The notes: generated by a model from the letters alone, not told the origin. A stretch of 57,770 nt of DNA from Comchoanobacter sp040266255 (GCA_040266255.1 JBDQEV010000002.1:1-57770); one strand, 5' to 3'; shown: positions 44,859 through 53,591, counted from the first letter of the stretch. Program-made: numbers and translations.

Positions 44859-45485
44859 CTATTTTGAGAAGTAAACAATAATTAGTCCGAGCATGTGCTG
44901 ATCGAACAAATTAATATGTTTGATGGATGGATGGAACTGGTATGTACCACTTAATGCTTCGTAATCACACTCTAACCACTCAACAGCCTGACGATCTTTC
45001 GCTAGACTCACAGACAAAGCAACTCTTTGATGATCTTTTGCTTTTTCTGCAACAGCAACAACATCACCTTCTGAAACTGCATAGGAAGGACTGTTCACAA
45101 GCTTACCATTAACTGTAATGTGTTTGTGAGTAACCATTTGACGTGCTTCACGCTTAGTTAAAGCAAAGCCCATTGCAAATACAACACTATCTAATCTAGA
45201 CTCCAGCAACTGAATTAAAACCTCATCAGTTGAGCCAGACATTGACTTTGCACGCATGAAGTAGTTTTTAAACTGCTTACCGCGAATATGGTAGTAATCA
45301 ACCATGCAATTTACAGCATTCTGTTGTTCACCGAACTTACTTGCTGGTGGTCTTCTCTTACCAGGCTGACCTGGGCGCTGACCTGCATACTTCGTTTTTT
45401 GTTCCAATGACTTCAAACCGAATGAATTCAAATCCATTCCTGCTTTTCTAGATAAACGTGCTCTTGGCCCTTTATAAGATCCCAT
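44859..45485 (-). CDS. rpsD: 30S ribosomal protein S4
   Basis: 208 residues, the zinc-free form of S4. It begins with GPRARLSRKAGMDL and contains LESRLDSVVFAMGFALTKREARQMVTHKHITVNGK, the S4 RNA-binding domain. S4 nucleates 30S assembly and in E. coli represses the alpha operon. The position between rpsK and rpoA is the standard beta/gamma arrangement. Confidence 0.96.
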   Translation of the reverse strand: MGSYKGPRARLSRKAGMDLNSFGLKSLEQKTKYAGQRPGQPGKRRPPASKFGEQQNAVNCMVDYYHIRGKQFKNYFMRAKSMSGSTDEVLIQLLESRLDSVVFAMGFALTKREARQMVTHKHITVNGKLVNSPSYAVSEGDVVAVAEKAKDHQRVALSVSLAKDRQAVEWLECDYEALSGTYQFHPSIKHINLFDQHMLGLIIVYFSK

Positions 45486-45494
45486 AATTAACCT

Positions 45495-45899
45495 CTAGTT
45501 TCTCTTTTCTTTACGATCACGATTTCCGCCGTGCTTAATTGGTGTCACATCCTCAATTTGGGTGACTGTAACGCCAGTAGTTTGAATACCCTTTAAAGCA
45601 CTCTCTCTACCAGGGCCATAACCTTTAAACTTAATTTTAACGGAAGACATACCTCTGTTTTTTGCTCTTTCAGTTGCATCTTTCCCAGCGCGTTCAGCCG
45701 CCTCTGGGGTTGACTTCTTAGAGTTCTTAAAACCGACTCTACCACCTGATGACCAAGTCACTAAGCGACCATTTTGATCCACTATTGTGATTTTAGTATT
45801 GTTCTTTTTAGAAACAACATAAATACAGCCAGTTGAAGTTGTAGAACTTTGGTTCTTACGACTTCTGTTCGGTCTTGCTTTTGAATTAAGTGCGCTCAT
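45495..45899 (-). CDS. rpsK: 30S ribosomal protein S11
   Basis: 134 residues. The core is typical (NNTKITIVDQNGRLVTWSSGG, VGFKNSKKSTPEAAERAG, VKIKFKGYGPGRESALKGIQ). The C-terminus is unusual: after VTPI the near-universal PHNGCRPPKRRRV is replaced by KHGGNRDRKEKRN. S11 lies on the 30S platform near the mRNA exit. Confidence 0.95.
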   Translation of the reverse strand: MSALNSKARPNRSRKNQSSTTSTGCIYVVSKKNNTKITIVDQNGRLVTWSSGGRVGFKNSKKSTPEAAERAGKDATERAKNRGMSSVKIKFKGYGPGRESALKGIQTTGVTVTQIEDVTPIKHGGNRDRKEKRN

Positions 45900-45907
45900 T
45901 TTATCTC

Positions 45908-46276
45908 CTACTTGTCATCACGACGAGAGACTCTTCTCTTACGTGCAGTTCTTGAATTTTTCTGTGTATTTTGACCACGTACTGGTAAACCAAGCACTAG
46001 ACGTCGACCTTGATACGTTTTGATCGTAATCTTATCTTTAATACGCTGATTAACTTCTCGTCTCAAGTTTGTTCCAAGCAACCATCCAGAATTTGTAATT
46101 GCTTCACGAATATCATCGATATCGCTGTTCTTCAAATCCACAACCTTAGTTTCTGGATTAACACTAGCAAGGCGACATACCTCATCTGCACGAGATTGAC
46201 CAATCCCGTGAACACTTGTTAAAGCAATTCTAATATGCTTCTTTTCTGGTAAGCGGCTACCCGCAATAATAGTCAT
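45908..46276 (-). CDS. rpsM: 30S ribosomal protein S13
   Basis: 122 residues. IAGSRLPEKKHIRIALTSVHGIG and GLPVRGQNTQKNSRTARK are the S13 hallmarks. It contacts the 50S at the head bridge and the P-site tRNA. The tail is a few residues different from E. coli (RRVSRRDDK). It opens the alpha group, with rpmJ just upstream. Confidence 0.95.
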   Translation of the reverse strand: MTIIAGSRLPEKKHIRIALTSVHGIGQSRADEVCRLASVNPETKVVDLKNSDIDDIREAITNSGWLLGTNLRREVNQRIKDKITIKTYQGRRLVLGLPVRGQNTQKNSRTARKRRVSRRDDK

Positions 46277-46360
46277 ATTTTCTCCAATTCAACGTTTTGA
46301 CGCCTTGTGAGTAAGCGTACAGGTTTTATTGATATAAATCAATGATTTTATCAGTGAAAA

Positions 46361-46492
46361 TTATTTTTTTCCACCTTTACCCTGACGTTGCTTATGTCTA
46401 GGGTTCTCACTACAAATTATATACCTAACTCCTTTACGTATTACCATCTTGCACTTTGCACACATCGGCTTTATAGATGCTCTACATTTCAT
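46361..46492 (-). CDS. rpmJ: 50S ribosomal protein L36
   Basis: 43 residues, too short for most ORF filters. ATG 46492 to TAA 46363-46361. It encodes MKCRASIKPMCAKCKMV, then RKGVRYIICSENPRHKQRQG, with the zinc ligands C-x2-C...C...H intact, plus a short GKGGKK tail not found in the 38-residue E. coli protein. It lies between secY and rpsM, the normal place. Confidence 0.93.
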   Translation of the reverse strand: MKCRASIKPMCAKCKMVIRKGVRYIICSENPRHKQRQGKGGKK

Positions 46493-46497
46493 AATTA

Positions 46498-47799
46498 TCA
46501 CCTAAATAATTGTAAATTTTGCTTTTTGCCATCTTTCTTTTTCGAAACCATAGCATGATATCGATCAGGAATCAAATGCGCATTAAGCTGACTCATAAAG
46601 TCCATCACTACAACCACTACGATTAAAAGTGAAGTACCACCAAAATAAAACGGAATTTTCCAAATTTGGACAAAAATCTCTGGAAGCAAAACAATGAAGG
46701 ATAAGTAAATGATACCAAATAGAGTCAATCTTGACATAACATCATCAATATACTTTGCGGTAGACTTACCTGGTCTTATTCCAGGAACCATTGCCCCGCC
46801 CTTCTTTAGATTCTCAGCAAGATCTTCAGGATTGAATGTAACTGATGTATAAGCAAAAGCAAAGAATGCAATTGCAGCTACAACGATAATACTATATAAA
46901 ACTTGTCCAGGTTGCATTAACCTAGTCGCCATAAGCAGAAAAGGAGAATCTTGCACTGAAGTAAATAAAGCTGCAATATTCAGCGGTGTAAATACAATAA
47001 TACTTGCAAAGATAGGTGGAATTACACCTGCCATATTAATCTTTAGCGGCAAAACGTTTGAACTACCTGTTTGCATTCTTGAAGGGTGTGTGATTTTGAT
47101 TTGACGCTGCCCCTTCTCAATCCAAACCACTATGGCTGTAACAGATAAAATTGCTGCAAGTATCAATAAAAGCGATATACCATTCATTTGATTGCGATAA
47201 TATAAATCGGTCAAACTACTCAACCCTTCAGGGAATCTAGATACTATACCAGCAAAGATCAGTACCGATATACCATTACCAATGCCTCTTTCAGTGATTT
47301 GCTCTCCTAGCCACATTAAGAAAAATGTTCCAGTCGCAAGAGATAAACAAGTCAGCAAATAAAAGCTAGGAGATGGATTTAACACAAAGCCCCATGCTAC
47401 TAACTGTTTAGCAACAGGAATAGATTGTGCTAATGCAACGACAAGCGCAAGCATCCTAGTATATCGAGTTAGCTGATGTTGCCCCTGGCTGCCCTGCTTT
47501 CTATACTGCTCTAGAGTTGGTATGACAAAAGAAAGTAAGTTCACCGCAATTGAGGCGGAAATATATGGCCCTACGCCTAAGGAGAACACACTCATTCTAG
47601 ATAAAGCACCACCACCAAACATGTTGATAAAGCCCATGAAACCGGCTCTATTTTCTGAGAAGTAATTCCCAAGCTTCACCAAATCAACTCCAGGAATAGG
47701 AACATGCGAACCTAATCTGAAAATGAACATTGCGAAAAGCACGAAGAACAGACGTGACCGTATGTTCTCAAATGCTGACTGGCGTTGTGACAGTTCCAT
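46498..47799 (-). CDS. secY: Protein translocase subunit SecY
   Basis: 433 residues with ten transmembrane helices, the channel of the Sec translocon. Recognisable blocks are FRLGSHVPIPGVD in helix 1, the plug region FGGGALSRMSVFSLGVGPYI, and the cytoplasmic loops with TRYTRMLALVVALAQ and PEDLAENLKKGGAMVPGIRPGK. It lies 5 nt before rpmJ and 1 nt after rplO. Confidence 0.96.
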   Translation of the reverse strand: MELSQRQSAFENIRSRLFFVLFAMFIFRLGSHVPIPGVDLVKLGNYFSENRAGFMGFINMFGGGALSRMSVFSLGVGPYISASIAVNLLSFVIPTLEQYRKQGSQGQHQLTRYTRMLALVVALAQSIPVAKQLVAWGFVLNPSPSFYLLTCLSLATGTFFLMWLGEQITERGIGNGISVLIFAGIVSRFPEGLSSLTDLYYRNQMNGISLLLILAAILSVTAIVVWIEKGQRQIKITHPSRMQTGSSNVLPLKINMAGVIPPIFASIIVFTPLNIAALFTSVQDSPFLLMATRLMQPGQVLYSIIVVAAIAFFAFAYTSVTFNPEDLAENLKKGGAMVPGIRPGKSTAKYIDDVMSRLTLFGIIYLSFIVLLPEIFVQIWKIPFYFGGTSLLIVVVVVMDFMSQLNAHLIPDRYHAMVSKKKDGKKQNLQLFR

Positions 47800-47800
47800 T

Positions 47801-48244
47801 CTATCCCTCTATGATTTCACCACCTTTTGACTCAAGTAATGCCTTAGCACCTTTTGTCATACTAATACCAGTAACTTTATATGCCCTTTTCAAGTCACCT
47901 GATAAATATAACTTCAAAACTGTTGTAGACTTCCTAATGAGATTATTCTTTTTGAATAAATCTAAAGTCACAACTTCGTCTGAAGAGAACTTATCAAGAA
48001 TACTAAGAGGAAGGTCCTCTCTATATAAACTTTTCAAGCATGTAAAACCACTTTTAGGTGTAACACGATAAAATGGTGTTTGTCCACCTTCAAATCCTGG
48101 CCTTACTGAGCCACCAGATCTTGACTTCTGACCTTTATAGCCACGACCACAGGTGTCACCTCTTTTACCAGATGATCCACGACCGCGTCTTGTTTTATTT
48201 TTAACTGAACCAGCAGCTGGCTGTAATTGATTCAAACCACTCAT
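47801..48244 (-). CDS. rplO: 50S ribosomal protein L15
   Basis: 147 residues. The Gly/Arg-rich N-terminal arm (RRGRGSSGKRGDTCGRGYKG) and GFEGGQTPFYRVTPKSGF identify L15. Its ATG overlaps the rpsE stop by 4 nt, leaving no room for rpmD, which usually lies here. Confidence 0.95.
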   Translation of the reverse strand: MSGLNQLQPAAGSVKNKTRRGRGSSGKRGDTCGRGYKGQKSRSGGSVRPGFEGGQTPFYRVTPKSGFTCLKSLYREDLPLSILDKFSSDEVVTLDLFKKNNLIRKSTTVLKLYLSGDLKRAYKVTGISMTKGAKALLESKGGEIIEG

Positions 48245-48783
48245 GACTTATCCTCTGCTTTCTCAACAACTGTTGATTTCTTTTGATTCTCTTTGCCTAA
48301 TAACTTTGACTTTGTGATTTTACGTCTTCTTGCAACATCACTCAATGACTCCATAGTTCTTAACCCCTTTAACGTTGCTTTTACAACATTCACAGGATTA
48401 GAGGACTTATAGCGCTTAGCTAAAACATTCTCAACACCTAAGCAGTCGAATACAGCTCGCATTGCGCCACCAGCGATGACACCTGTACCTGAACTTGCAG
48501 GAGACATAAAGACCTCTGAAGCACCATACTTAGACTTAATTGGATGCTGTAAAGTTCCATTGATTAAATTAATGGTTTCCATACTTTTCTTAGCTTCACC
48601 AACAGCTTTTTGAACTGCTGCAGCAACTTCTTTAGCTTTACCTGTACCAAGTCCAACTCTTGACTTACCATCACCTACAACCACTACAGCTGTGAAACTA
48701 AACTGTCTACCACCTTTTTTAACAAGTGATGTACGGTTAATAGTGACCACCTGTGTATTCATTGTTTCAAGTTCTTGTGCCAT
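48241..48783 (-). CDS. rpsE: 30S ribosomal protein S5
   Basis: 180 residues. GGRQFSFTAVVVVGDGKSRVGLGTGKAKEV and SGTGVIAGGAMRAVFDCLGV are the S5 signatures. S5 contributes to decoding accuracy. A Lys/Glu-rich tail of about 15 residues follows the conserved core. Confidence 0.96.
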   Translation of the reverse strand: MAQELETMNTQVVTINRTSLVKKGGRQFSFTAVVVVGDGKSRVGLGTGKAKEVAAAVQKAVGEAKKSMETINLINGTLQHPIKSKYGASEVFMSPASSGTGVIAGGAMRAVFDCLGVENVLAKRYKSSNPVNVVKATLKGLRTMESLSDVARRRKITKSKLLGKENQKKSTVVEKAEDKS

Positions 48784-48791
48784 TATAATAC

Positions 48792-49130
48792 CTATACCAT
48801 TACCTTAACTGAACGCAGACCTTCTGCTGCTGCTTTTACTTTACCTACATACTGTAAGCCACCTCTATCATACGCGAGGTTATCAATTTTGTTTTTGACG
48901 ATCCACTCTCCCATAGCAACACCGACAGCATGAGCGGCTTCTTTGTTACTGGTTGACTTAAGATCTTTTGCAAGCACTTTTTGACGAGTACTTACTTCGG
49001 TCAAAACCTGACCTGTAGGAGTTATAACCTTAAGGGAAAAATGCTGATTACTCACCTCGACAAATATACGATTCTTATCAGACAACTTGGCCTTAGACTT
49101 TGTTCTGGAACGTTGTGAAAATGTTGACAT
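48792..49130 (-). CDS. rplR: 50S ribosomal protein L18
   Basis: 112 residues. ATG 49130. The 5S-rRNA-binding core is seen in FVEVSNQHFSLKVI, HAVGVAMGEW and AYDRGGLQYVGKVKAAAEGL. It binds 5S rRNA with L5. It lies in the spc order between rplF and rpsE. Confidence 0.94.
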   Translation of the reverse strand: MSTFSQRSRTKSKAKLSDKNRIFVEVSNQHFSLKVITPTGQVLTEVSTRQKVLAKDLKSTSNKEAAHAVGVAMGEWIVKNKIDNLAYDRGGLQYVGKVKAAAEGLRSVKVMV

Positions 49131-49143
49131 AGCTTATAACCTC

Positions 49144-49677
49144 TTAGTCTTTCTTGGTTCTATAAATTCGACCACGGATACGAACACCTTTAGCCTTATA
49201 AGGATCTGGCTTACGCTTTGAAGAAATATGGTGTACAAAATCACCTAACTTCTTTTTACTGTAAGACCGACAGACAATCTCTCTTTCATTTGGAACTTCA
49301 ACAGCCACATCATCAACTAACTCAATGATATCGTCGTGTGACTTTCCAAGTGATAATACTATCTTTCCGCCTTGTAACTTAGCTCTATAACCAAGCCCAT
49401 GAATTTCAAGTATAGTTTCAAAAGGCTTTTCTAAACCATTGATGAAATTTAATACATGTCTGTAATCTGTGCCTAACATCGACCTGATGAAAGCATCTTT
49501 TTTATCAGCCTCAGAGATCGAAAGTGACAAAGTACTTTCATCCTTCTTAATGACTACTTTTTCATTTACAGTCCAATTTTGAGTAATCTTGCCATTTGAC
49601 ATGATTACTTCTTGCCCACTGACTTCGACAGTAATACTTTTTGGGATGTTTATTGGAACATTTGCTAATCTTGACAT
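49144..49677 (-). CDS. rplF: 50S ribosomal protein L6
   Basis: 177 residues with the two repeated L6 domains. LEIHGLGYRAKLQGGKIVLSLGKSH and the C-terminal DPYKAKGVRIRGRIYRTKKD are diagnostic. L6 lies near the factor-binding site of the 50S subunit. Confidence 0.96.
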   Translation of the reverse strand: MSRLANVPINIPKSITVEVSGQEVIMSNGKITQNWTVNEKVVIKKDESTLSLSISEADKKDAFIRSMLGTDYRHVLNFINGLEKPFETILEIHGLGYRAKLQGGKIVLSLGKSHDDIIELVDDVAVEVPNEREIVCRSYSKKKLGDFVHHISSKRKPDPYKAKGVRIRGRIYRTKKD

Positions 49678-49687
49678 ATTTTTAACC

Positions 49688-50083
49688 CTAGTCTATTTCA
49701 CAGATCAACTCGCCACCAACGTTGGCGTTACGAGCTTGCTCAGTTGTCATCATACCTTTATTTGTAGAAACGATGCCGTATGCTAAACCATTCTTAAAAC
49801 GTGGCATTGATGATGACCTCTCATACACACGAATACTTGGCTTACTAATTCTACGCAATGTACGCATTGAAGCTTTACCATCAACGTACTGTAATGCGAC
49901 AATGATCTTTTTAAACTGACCACTTTCATCAACTACAAAACTCTTAATAGAACCTTGATCTTGCATTACTTCAAGTATTGAAACAGCAACATTAGAATAA
50001 GAGAATGATACTTCAGACTTTCGAACTGAATAGCCATTCTTAATTATATTTAAAAAATTTGAAATTGGGTCTTGTAAACTCAT
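49688..50083 (-). CDS. rpsH: 30S ribosomal protein S8
   Basis: 131 residues. DPISNFLNIIKNGYSVRKSEV at the start and RRISKPSIRVY, GLAYGIVSTNKGMMTTEQARNANVGGELIC at the end identify S8. In E. coli S8 represses the spc operon by binding mRNA near rplE; I did not find that site here. Confidence 0.96.
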   Translation of the reverse strand: MSLQDPISNFLNIIKNGYSVRKSEVSFSYSNVAVSILEVMQDQGSIKSFVVDESGQFKKIIVALQYVDGKASMRTLRRISKPSIRVYERSSSMPRFKNGLAYGIVSTNKGMMTTEQARNANVGGELICEID

Positions 50084-50093
50084 TTTTATACCT

Positions 50094-50405
50094 CTACCAA
50101 CTGGATTTTCTTAAGCCAACTAAATACCCTTCACGCATAGCGTGGAAAAGGCAACAGCGACAAAGACCAAATCTTCTGTAAACGCCCTTTGGACGGCCAC
50201 AGCTCCAACAACGTCTTGTTTGACGACTTGGGGATTCATCTAAAGGACGCTTAGATAGTGCTATCATAGCGACCATCTTCTCATTTATAGAAGAGTCTTT
50301 TGACTTAATAACTTTCTTTAAGTCGTTTCTTTTCTCTTGATTCTCTTTATGCTCAATCTTTCTTTGACGCTGATTGAAATGAGCAATTTTACTCTTTGTA
50401 GCCAT
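50094..50405 (-). CDS. rpsN: 30S ribosomal protein S14, long form with zinc-ribbon cysteines
   Basis: 103 residues, the length of the long proteobacterial S14. The C-terminal half has a full C-x2-C-x12-C-x2-C pattern: CWSC at 66-69 and C82/C85 in CRCC, around GRPKGVYRRFGL. That pattern belongs to the short zinc-binding S14 (about 61 residues) of Gram-positive and other bacteria; E. coli long S14 lacks these cysteines. The tail GLRKSSW is normal. The ATG overlaps the rplE stop by 1 nt. Confidence 0.95.
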   Translation of the reverse strand: MATKSKIAHFNQRQRKIEHKENQEKRNDLKKVIKSKDSSINEKMVAMIALSKRPLDESPSRQTRRCWSCGRPKGVYRRFGLCRCCLFHAMREGYLVGLRKSSW

Positions 50406-50992
50406 TAGGATACTCCATCTTTATCTTTTTTGAACGGGAACCCCATGATCTTAAGAACATCATAGGACAACTCTCGATTTTTACCACTTGTAGTAATGCA
50501 TATATCCATACCACGAATTGTAGAAATCATATCAAAAGGAATCGTTCTGAATACAGACTGGTCTGGGATACCAAATGATAAATTACCTTGTTGGTCGAGT
50601 GATTTTATTTTGAAACCTCTAAATTCACGAACCGCTGGTAAAGTAATTTTTAATAAATATTCTAGAAAGTCACGCATATTATCACGACGTAAGGTTACTT
50701 TTACACCAATCGGCCAACCTTGACGAATTTTGAAGTTAGCTTCTGAACGCCTTACTCTTGTAACTACTGGCTTTTGACCTGTAATCAACTCAATTTCTTT
50801 CAGTGCAGCTTCAAGCTCTTTCTTATCAGATGCTGACTGCCCCATGCCCATACTAACTGTAATCTTAGTAATTGCAGGAACTTGCATAGAAGAACTTAAC
50901 TTGTGATTCTTCATGACCTCTTTGACTACATTGTCTCTATCTGACTTGTAGCTCGGAGTACTTTTAGATGTTGTTTGTGTTTTAGCCATCAT
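50405..50992 (-). CDS. rplE: 50S ribosomal protein L5
   Basis: 195 residues. VPAITKITVSMGMGQSASDKK, ITGQKPVVTRVRRSEANFKIR and DISITTS-like DICITTSGKN identify L5, which binds 5S rRNA and P-site tRNA. Two adjacent ATGs (50992, 50989) are possible starts; the first overlaps the rplX stop as TAATG. The N-terminus has about 10 extra residues compared with E. coli. Confidence 0.96.
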   Translation of the reverse strand: MMAKTQTTSKSTPSYKSDRDNVVKEVMKNHKLSSSMQVPAITKITVSMGMGQSASDKKELEAALKEIELITGQKPVVTRVRRSEANFKIRQGWPIGVKVTLRRDNMRDFLEYLLKITLPAVREFRGFKIKSLDQQGNLSFGIPDQSVFRTIPFDMISTIRGMDICITTSGKNRELSYDVLKIMGFPFKKDKDGVS

Positions 50993-51321
50993 TAACCCTC
51001 ATCTAAGTCTTTATTAGTTACTTTATTAAATCGAACAAGCTTACCATCTTTATTCTTGCGTCTACCAACCTTGAATGACTGATTAGCCGATTTATCGAAA
51101 TGTGCAATATTTGAAATATTGACCCAACCTTCAACTTTTCTAATTGCACCAGGCTTATTTTCCTGCGGATTTGCCTTTTCAAAGACGGTTTGCATATTTA
51201 CATCTTTAATCTTAATTTTACCAGCCTGAACATCAATTTTCATGATCTCACCGGTAACACCTTTAGACTTTCCAACTTTAACCTGTACTAAGTCGTTTAA
51301 TTTAAATTTCTTACTTATCAT
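50992..51321 (-). CDS. rplX: 50S ribosomal protein L24
   Basis: 109 residues. The KOW motif (VQVKVGKSKGVTGEIMKID) and the KANPQENKPGAIRKVEGWVNISNI block are standard L24, an assembly initiator of the 50S. It lies between rplN and rplE. Confidence 0.95.
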   Translation of the reverse strand: MISKKFKLNDLVQVKVGKSKGVTGEIMKIDVQAGKIKIKDVNMQTVFEKANPQENKPGAIRKVEGWVNISNIAHFDKSANQSFKVGRRKNKDGKLVRFNKVTNKDLDEG

Positions 51322-51332
51322 CTTCTATAACC

Positions 51333-51701
51333 TCAAAGCACTTCGTCAGCTAAAGACACAATCTTTAGAAAGTCTGTTCTTAACTCTTTAGGGACTGTAC
51401 CAAAAATACGAGTACCGACGATTGACTTTCTATCACTAGCGAGAATCACTACTGCATTTGAATCAAATCTTAATACTGTACCATCCTTACGTGTGTGTGG
51501 ATACTTTGTTCTCACAATCACAGCTAAATGCGTGGTTCCTTTTTTAACCTTTGCTGTTGAGTTAGCCTCTTTAATGGTGACACGAATTACATCGCCAACA
51601 CCAGCTGAGTTTCTATGTGAACCACCTAATACTTTAATACATTGTACTACTTTTGCACCACTGTTATCAGCTACTGAAAGCTTAGATTGCATTTGAATCA
51701 T
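51333..51701 (-). CDS. rplN: 50S ribosomal protein L14
   Basis: 122 residues. MIQMQSKLSVADNSGAKVVQ and IFGTVPKELR are nearly universal L14 sequences. L14 forms an intersubunit bridge with 16S rRNA. Its ATG overlaps the rpsQ stop by 4 nt. Confidence 0.97.
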   Translation of the reverse strand: MIQMQSKLSVADNSGAKVVQCIKVLGGSHRNSAGVGDVIRVTIKEANSTAKVKKGTTHLAVIVRTKYPHTRKDGTVLRFDSNAVVILASDRKSIVGTRIFGTVPKELRTDFLKIVSLADEVL

Positions 51702-51958
51702 GATGCATCTCCCTTAGCTTCAGTAATCACCTCAAGTAATGACCAAGACTTATCTTTAGATAAAGGCCTAACCTCACCGATAGAAATAAAGTCACCAATC
51801 TTTAACTGATTATTTTCATCATGTGCTTTAATTTTGCTTTGTAATGAAATGTACTTACCAGTTTCATGCTTAACACGACGTGTTACCAATACAACTGCTG
51901 TTTTGTCCATCTTATTACTGACGACTGTGCCTTGCAATTGACGCTGTCTCTTACTCAT
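51698..51958 (-). CDS. rpsQ: 30S ribosomal protein S17
   Basis: 86 residues. LQGTVVSNKMDKTAVVLVTR with IGEVRPLSKDKSWSLLEV are S17 landmarks. It starts at the last base of the rpmC stop (TAATG) and overlaps rplN by 4 nt. Confidence 0.95.
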   Translation of the reverse strand: MSKRQRQLQGTVVSNKMDKTAVVLVTRRVKHETGKYISLQSKIKAHDENNQLKIGDFISIGEVRPLSKDKSWSLLEVITEAKGDAS

Positions 51959-52158
51959 TATTCAGACCTCGCTGTTTTTTGCTTAATAAAAGTTTTCGCT
52001 CTAGCAATCTGCCGGCGAAGTTTACGAAAAGCATCAGTCTTTACTTCTTGACCTGTTGAACGATTCATTCTTAGCTCAAAGCGCTGCTTCTTCAACTCTT
52101 GAACCAATACGTTTAGGTCAATAACTGATTTATCTTTTAAATTATCCAGTTTGCTCAT
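51958..52158 (-). CDS. rpmC: 50S ribosomal protein L29
   Basis: 66 residues, two helices. LNVLVQELKKQRFELRMNRSTGQ and RKLRRQIARAKTFI match L29, located at the polypeptide exit. It overlaps the end of rplP by 17 nt. Confidence 0.94.
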   Translation of the reverse strand: MSKLDNLKDKSVIDLNVLVQELKKQRFELRMNRSTGQEVKTDAFRKLRRQIARAKTFIKQKTARSE

Positions 52159-52573
52159 CTTTCATCACTTCTCGTTTAATAAAACTTACTCTAAATGGTA
52201 GCTTTGCTGCTGCAAGCTTGAAAGCATGCCTTGCCGCATCTTCCTCTACACCACTTAGTTCAAATACAACTGTTCCAGGTTTTACATTAAAAGCATAGTA
52301 ATCTACTGCACCCTTACCTTTACCTTGACGAACTTCCAATGGCTTTTTAGATACTGGAATATCCGGGAATACTCTAATCCAAATTTTACCACCACGCTTT
52401 AATGAACGTGTCATTGCTCTTCTTGCTGACTCAATCTGTCTAGCGTTCAATCTTGAACGACCAGTAGACATCATACCGAAATCACCGAAGTGTATTTCAG
52501 ATGAGCGAGCATTTCCTTTTGAGCGGCCTTTACGTGCAGCTCTAAACTTTCTGTTTTTCGGTGGCATTTGCAT
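52142..52573 (-). CDS. rplP: 50S ribosomal protein L16
   Basis: 143 residues. The core GDFGMMSTGRSRLNARQIESARRA, GGKIWIRVFPDIPVSKKP and VRQGKGKGAVDYYAF match L16, next to the A site. The N-terminus MQMPPKNRKFRAARKGRSKG is a small variation on the common MLQPKRTKFRK start. Confidence 0.96.
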   Translation of the reverse strand: MQMPPKNRKFRAARKGRSKGNARSSEIHFGDFGMMSTGRSRLNARQIESARRAMTRSLKRGGKIWIRVFPDIPVSKKPLEVRQGKGKGAVDYYAFNVKPGTVVFELSGVEEDAARHAFKLAAAKLPFRVSFIKREVMKDEQTG

Positions 52574-52592
52574 TTGCTAACTCCGACTATTC

Positions 52593-53234
52593 TTATTGAT
52601 GTGAGTCCACATCAAATTTATCACCTTTATATACCCAAATCTTTACACCAATAACACCATAAGTGGTATTCGCTAAAGCTAATGCATAATCAATATCTGC
52701 TCTTAACGTATGAAGAGGAACTCGACCTTCTTTATAGGTCTCACTTCTTGCAATTTCAGCACCTGAAAGACGACCACTAACAGTAATTTTTATCCCATTA
52801 GCACCAGCTCTCATTGAACTTTGTATTGCACGTTTTACAGCTTTACGGAATAATACTCTTTTTTCTAGCTGCATTGCAACTGATTCTGCTAATAATTTTG
52901 CTGACAAATCAGGCTTTTGAGTTTCTCTAATGCTAACATGAGTAGAAACAGATAATATATTTTCTAGCTTTTTCTTTAAAGACTCTGCATCTGAACCCTT
53001 TTTACCAATGATTACACCTGGCTTTGCACAAGTGATAATGACATGACAGCCCTTTCCTGTTCTTTCAACCTCAACCCTTTCAATCATAGGGTAAGACTTT
53101 TGAATGAATGCTCGTGCCTTCATATCCATCTTTGTGTTTTCAATATACTCTTGCTTACTACTAACGCACCAATTTGAATCTGGCTTACGGAATGAATATA
53201 ATCGCTCTGCAAAAGGATGTACTTTACTACCCAT
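52593..53234 (-). CDS. rpsC: 30S ribosomal protein S3
   Basis: 213 residues (E. coli 233, with a longer tail). The KH domain lies around CAKPGVIIGKKGSDAESLKKKL, and SGRLSGAEIARSETYKEGRVPLHTLRADIDYA is the C-terminal signature. S3 lines the mRNA entry channel. The ATG overlaps the rplV stop by 8 nt. Confidence 0.96.
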   Translation of the reverse strand: MGSKVHPFAERLYSFRKPDSNWCVSSKQEYIENTKMDMKARAFIQKSYPMIERVEVERTGKGCHVIITCAKPGVIIGKKGSDAESLKKKLENILSVSTHVSIRETQKPDLSAKLLAESVAMQLEKRVLFRKAVKRAIQSSMRAGANGIKITVSGRLSGAEIARSETYKEGRVPLHTLRADIDYALALANTTYGVIGVKIWVYKGDKFDVDSHQ

Positions 53235-53577
53235 GATCTTTATTCTCCAATTTCTCTGCTAACTTGATGACGATATGTACTGATCTTTTCAGAATTCTAG
53301 CTGAACTACCTTTAGCTCTTGCACGCCAGCGTTTCATAGTAGGACCCTTGTTAACTTCAACAGCAGAAACATATAATGCATCGCTGTCTAAGTTCTGATT
53401 ATTTTCTGCATTAGCAACTGCAGATTTTAGTACTTTTAACATTACTCTTGCTGATTTTTGGTCACTGAATGCTAGCACAGATTGTGCATAACGAACATCT
53501 CTGCCTCTAATTAACTTAGCTACCATATTGACTTTTTTGACAGAAGAGCGCTGATTTTTTAATTTGGACTGTGTCAT
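53227..53577 (-). CDS. rplV: 50S ribosomal protein L22
   Basis: 116 residues. The SSVKKVNMVAKLIRGRDVRYA segment, the VNKGPTMKRWRARAKG loop that reaches into the exit tunnel, and the HIVIKL strand identify L22. Confidence 0.96.
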   Translation of the reverse strand: MTQSKLKNQRSSVKKVNMVAKLIRGRDVRYAQSVLAFSDQKSARVMLKVLKSAVANAENNQNLDSDALYVSAVEVNKGPTMKRWRARAKGSSARILKRSVHIVIKLAEKLENKDHG

Positions 53578-53591
53578 ATTATTCCCCCGGC

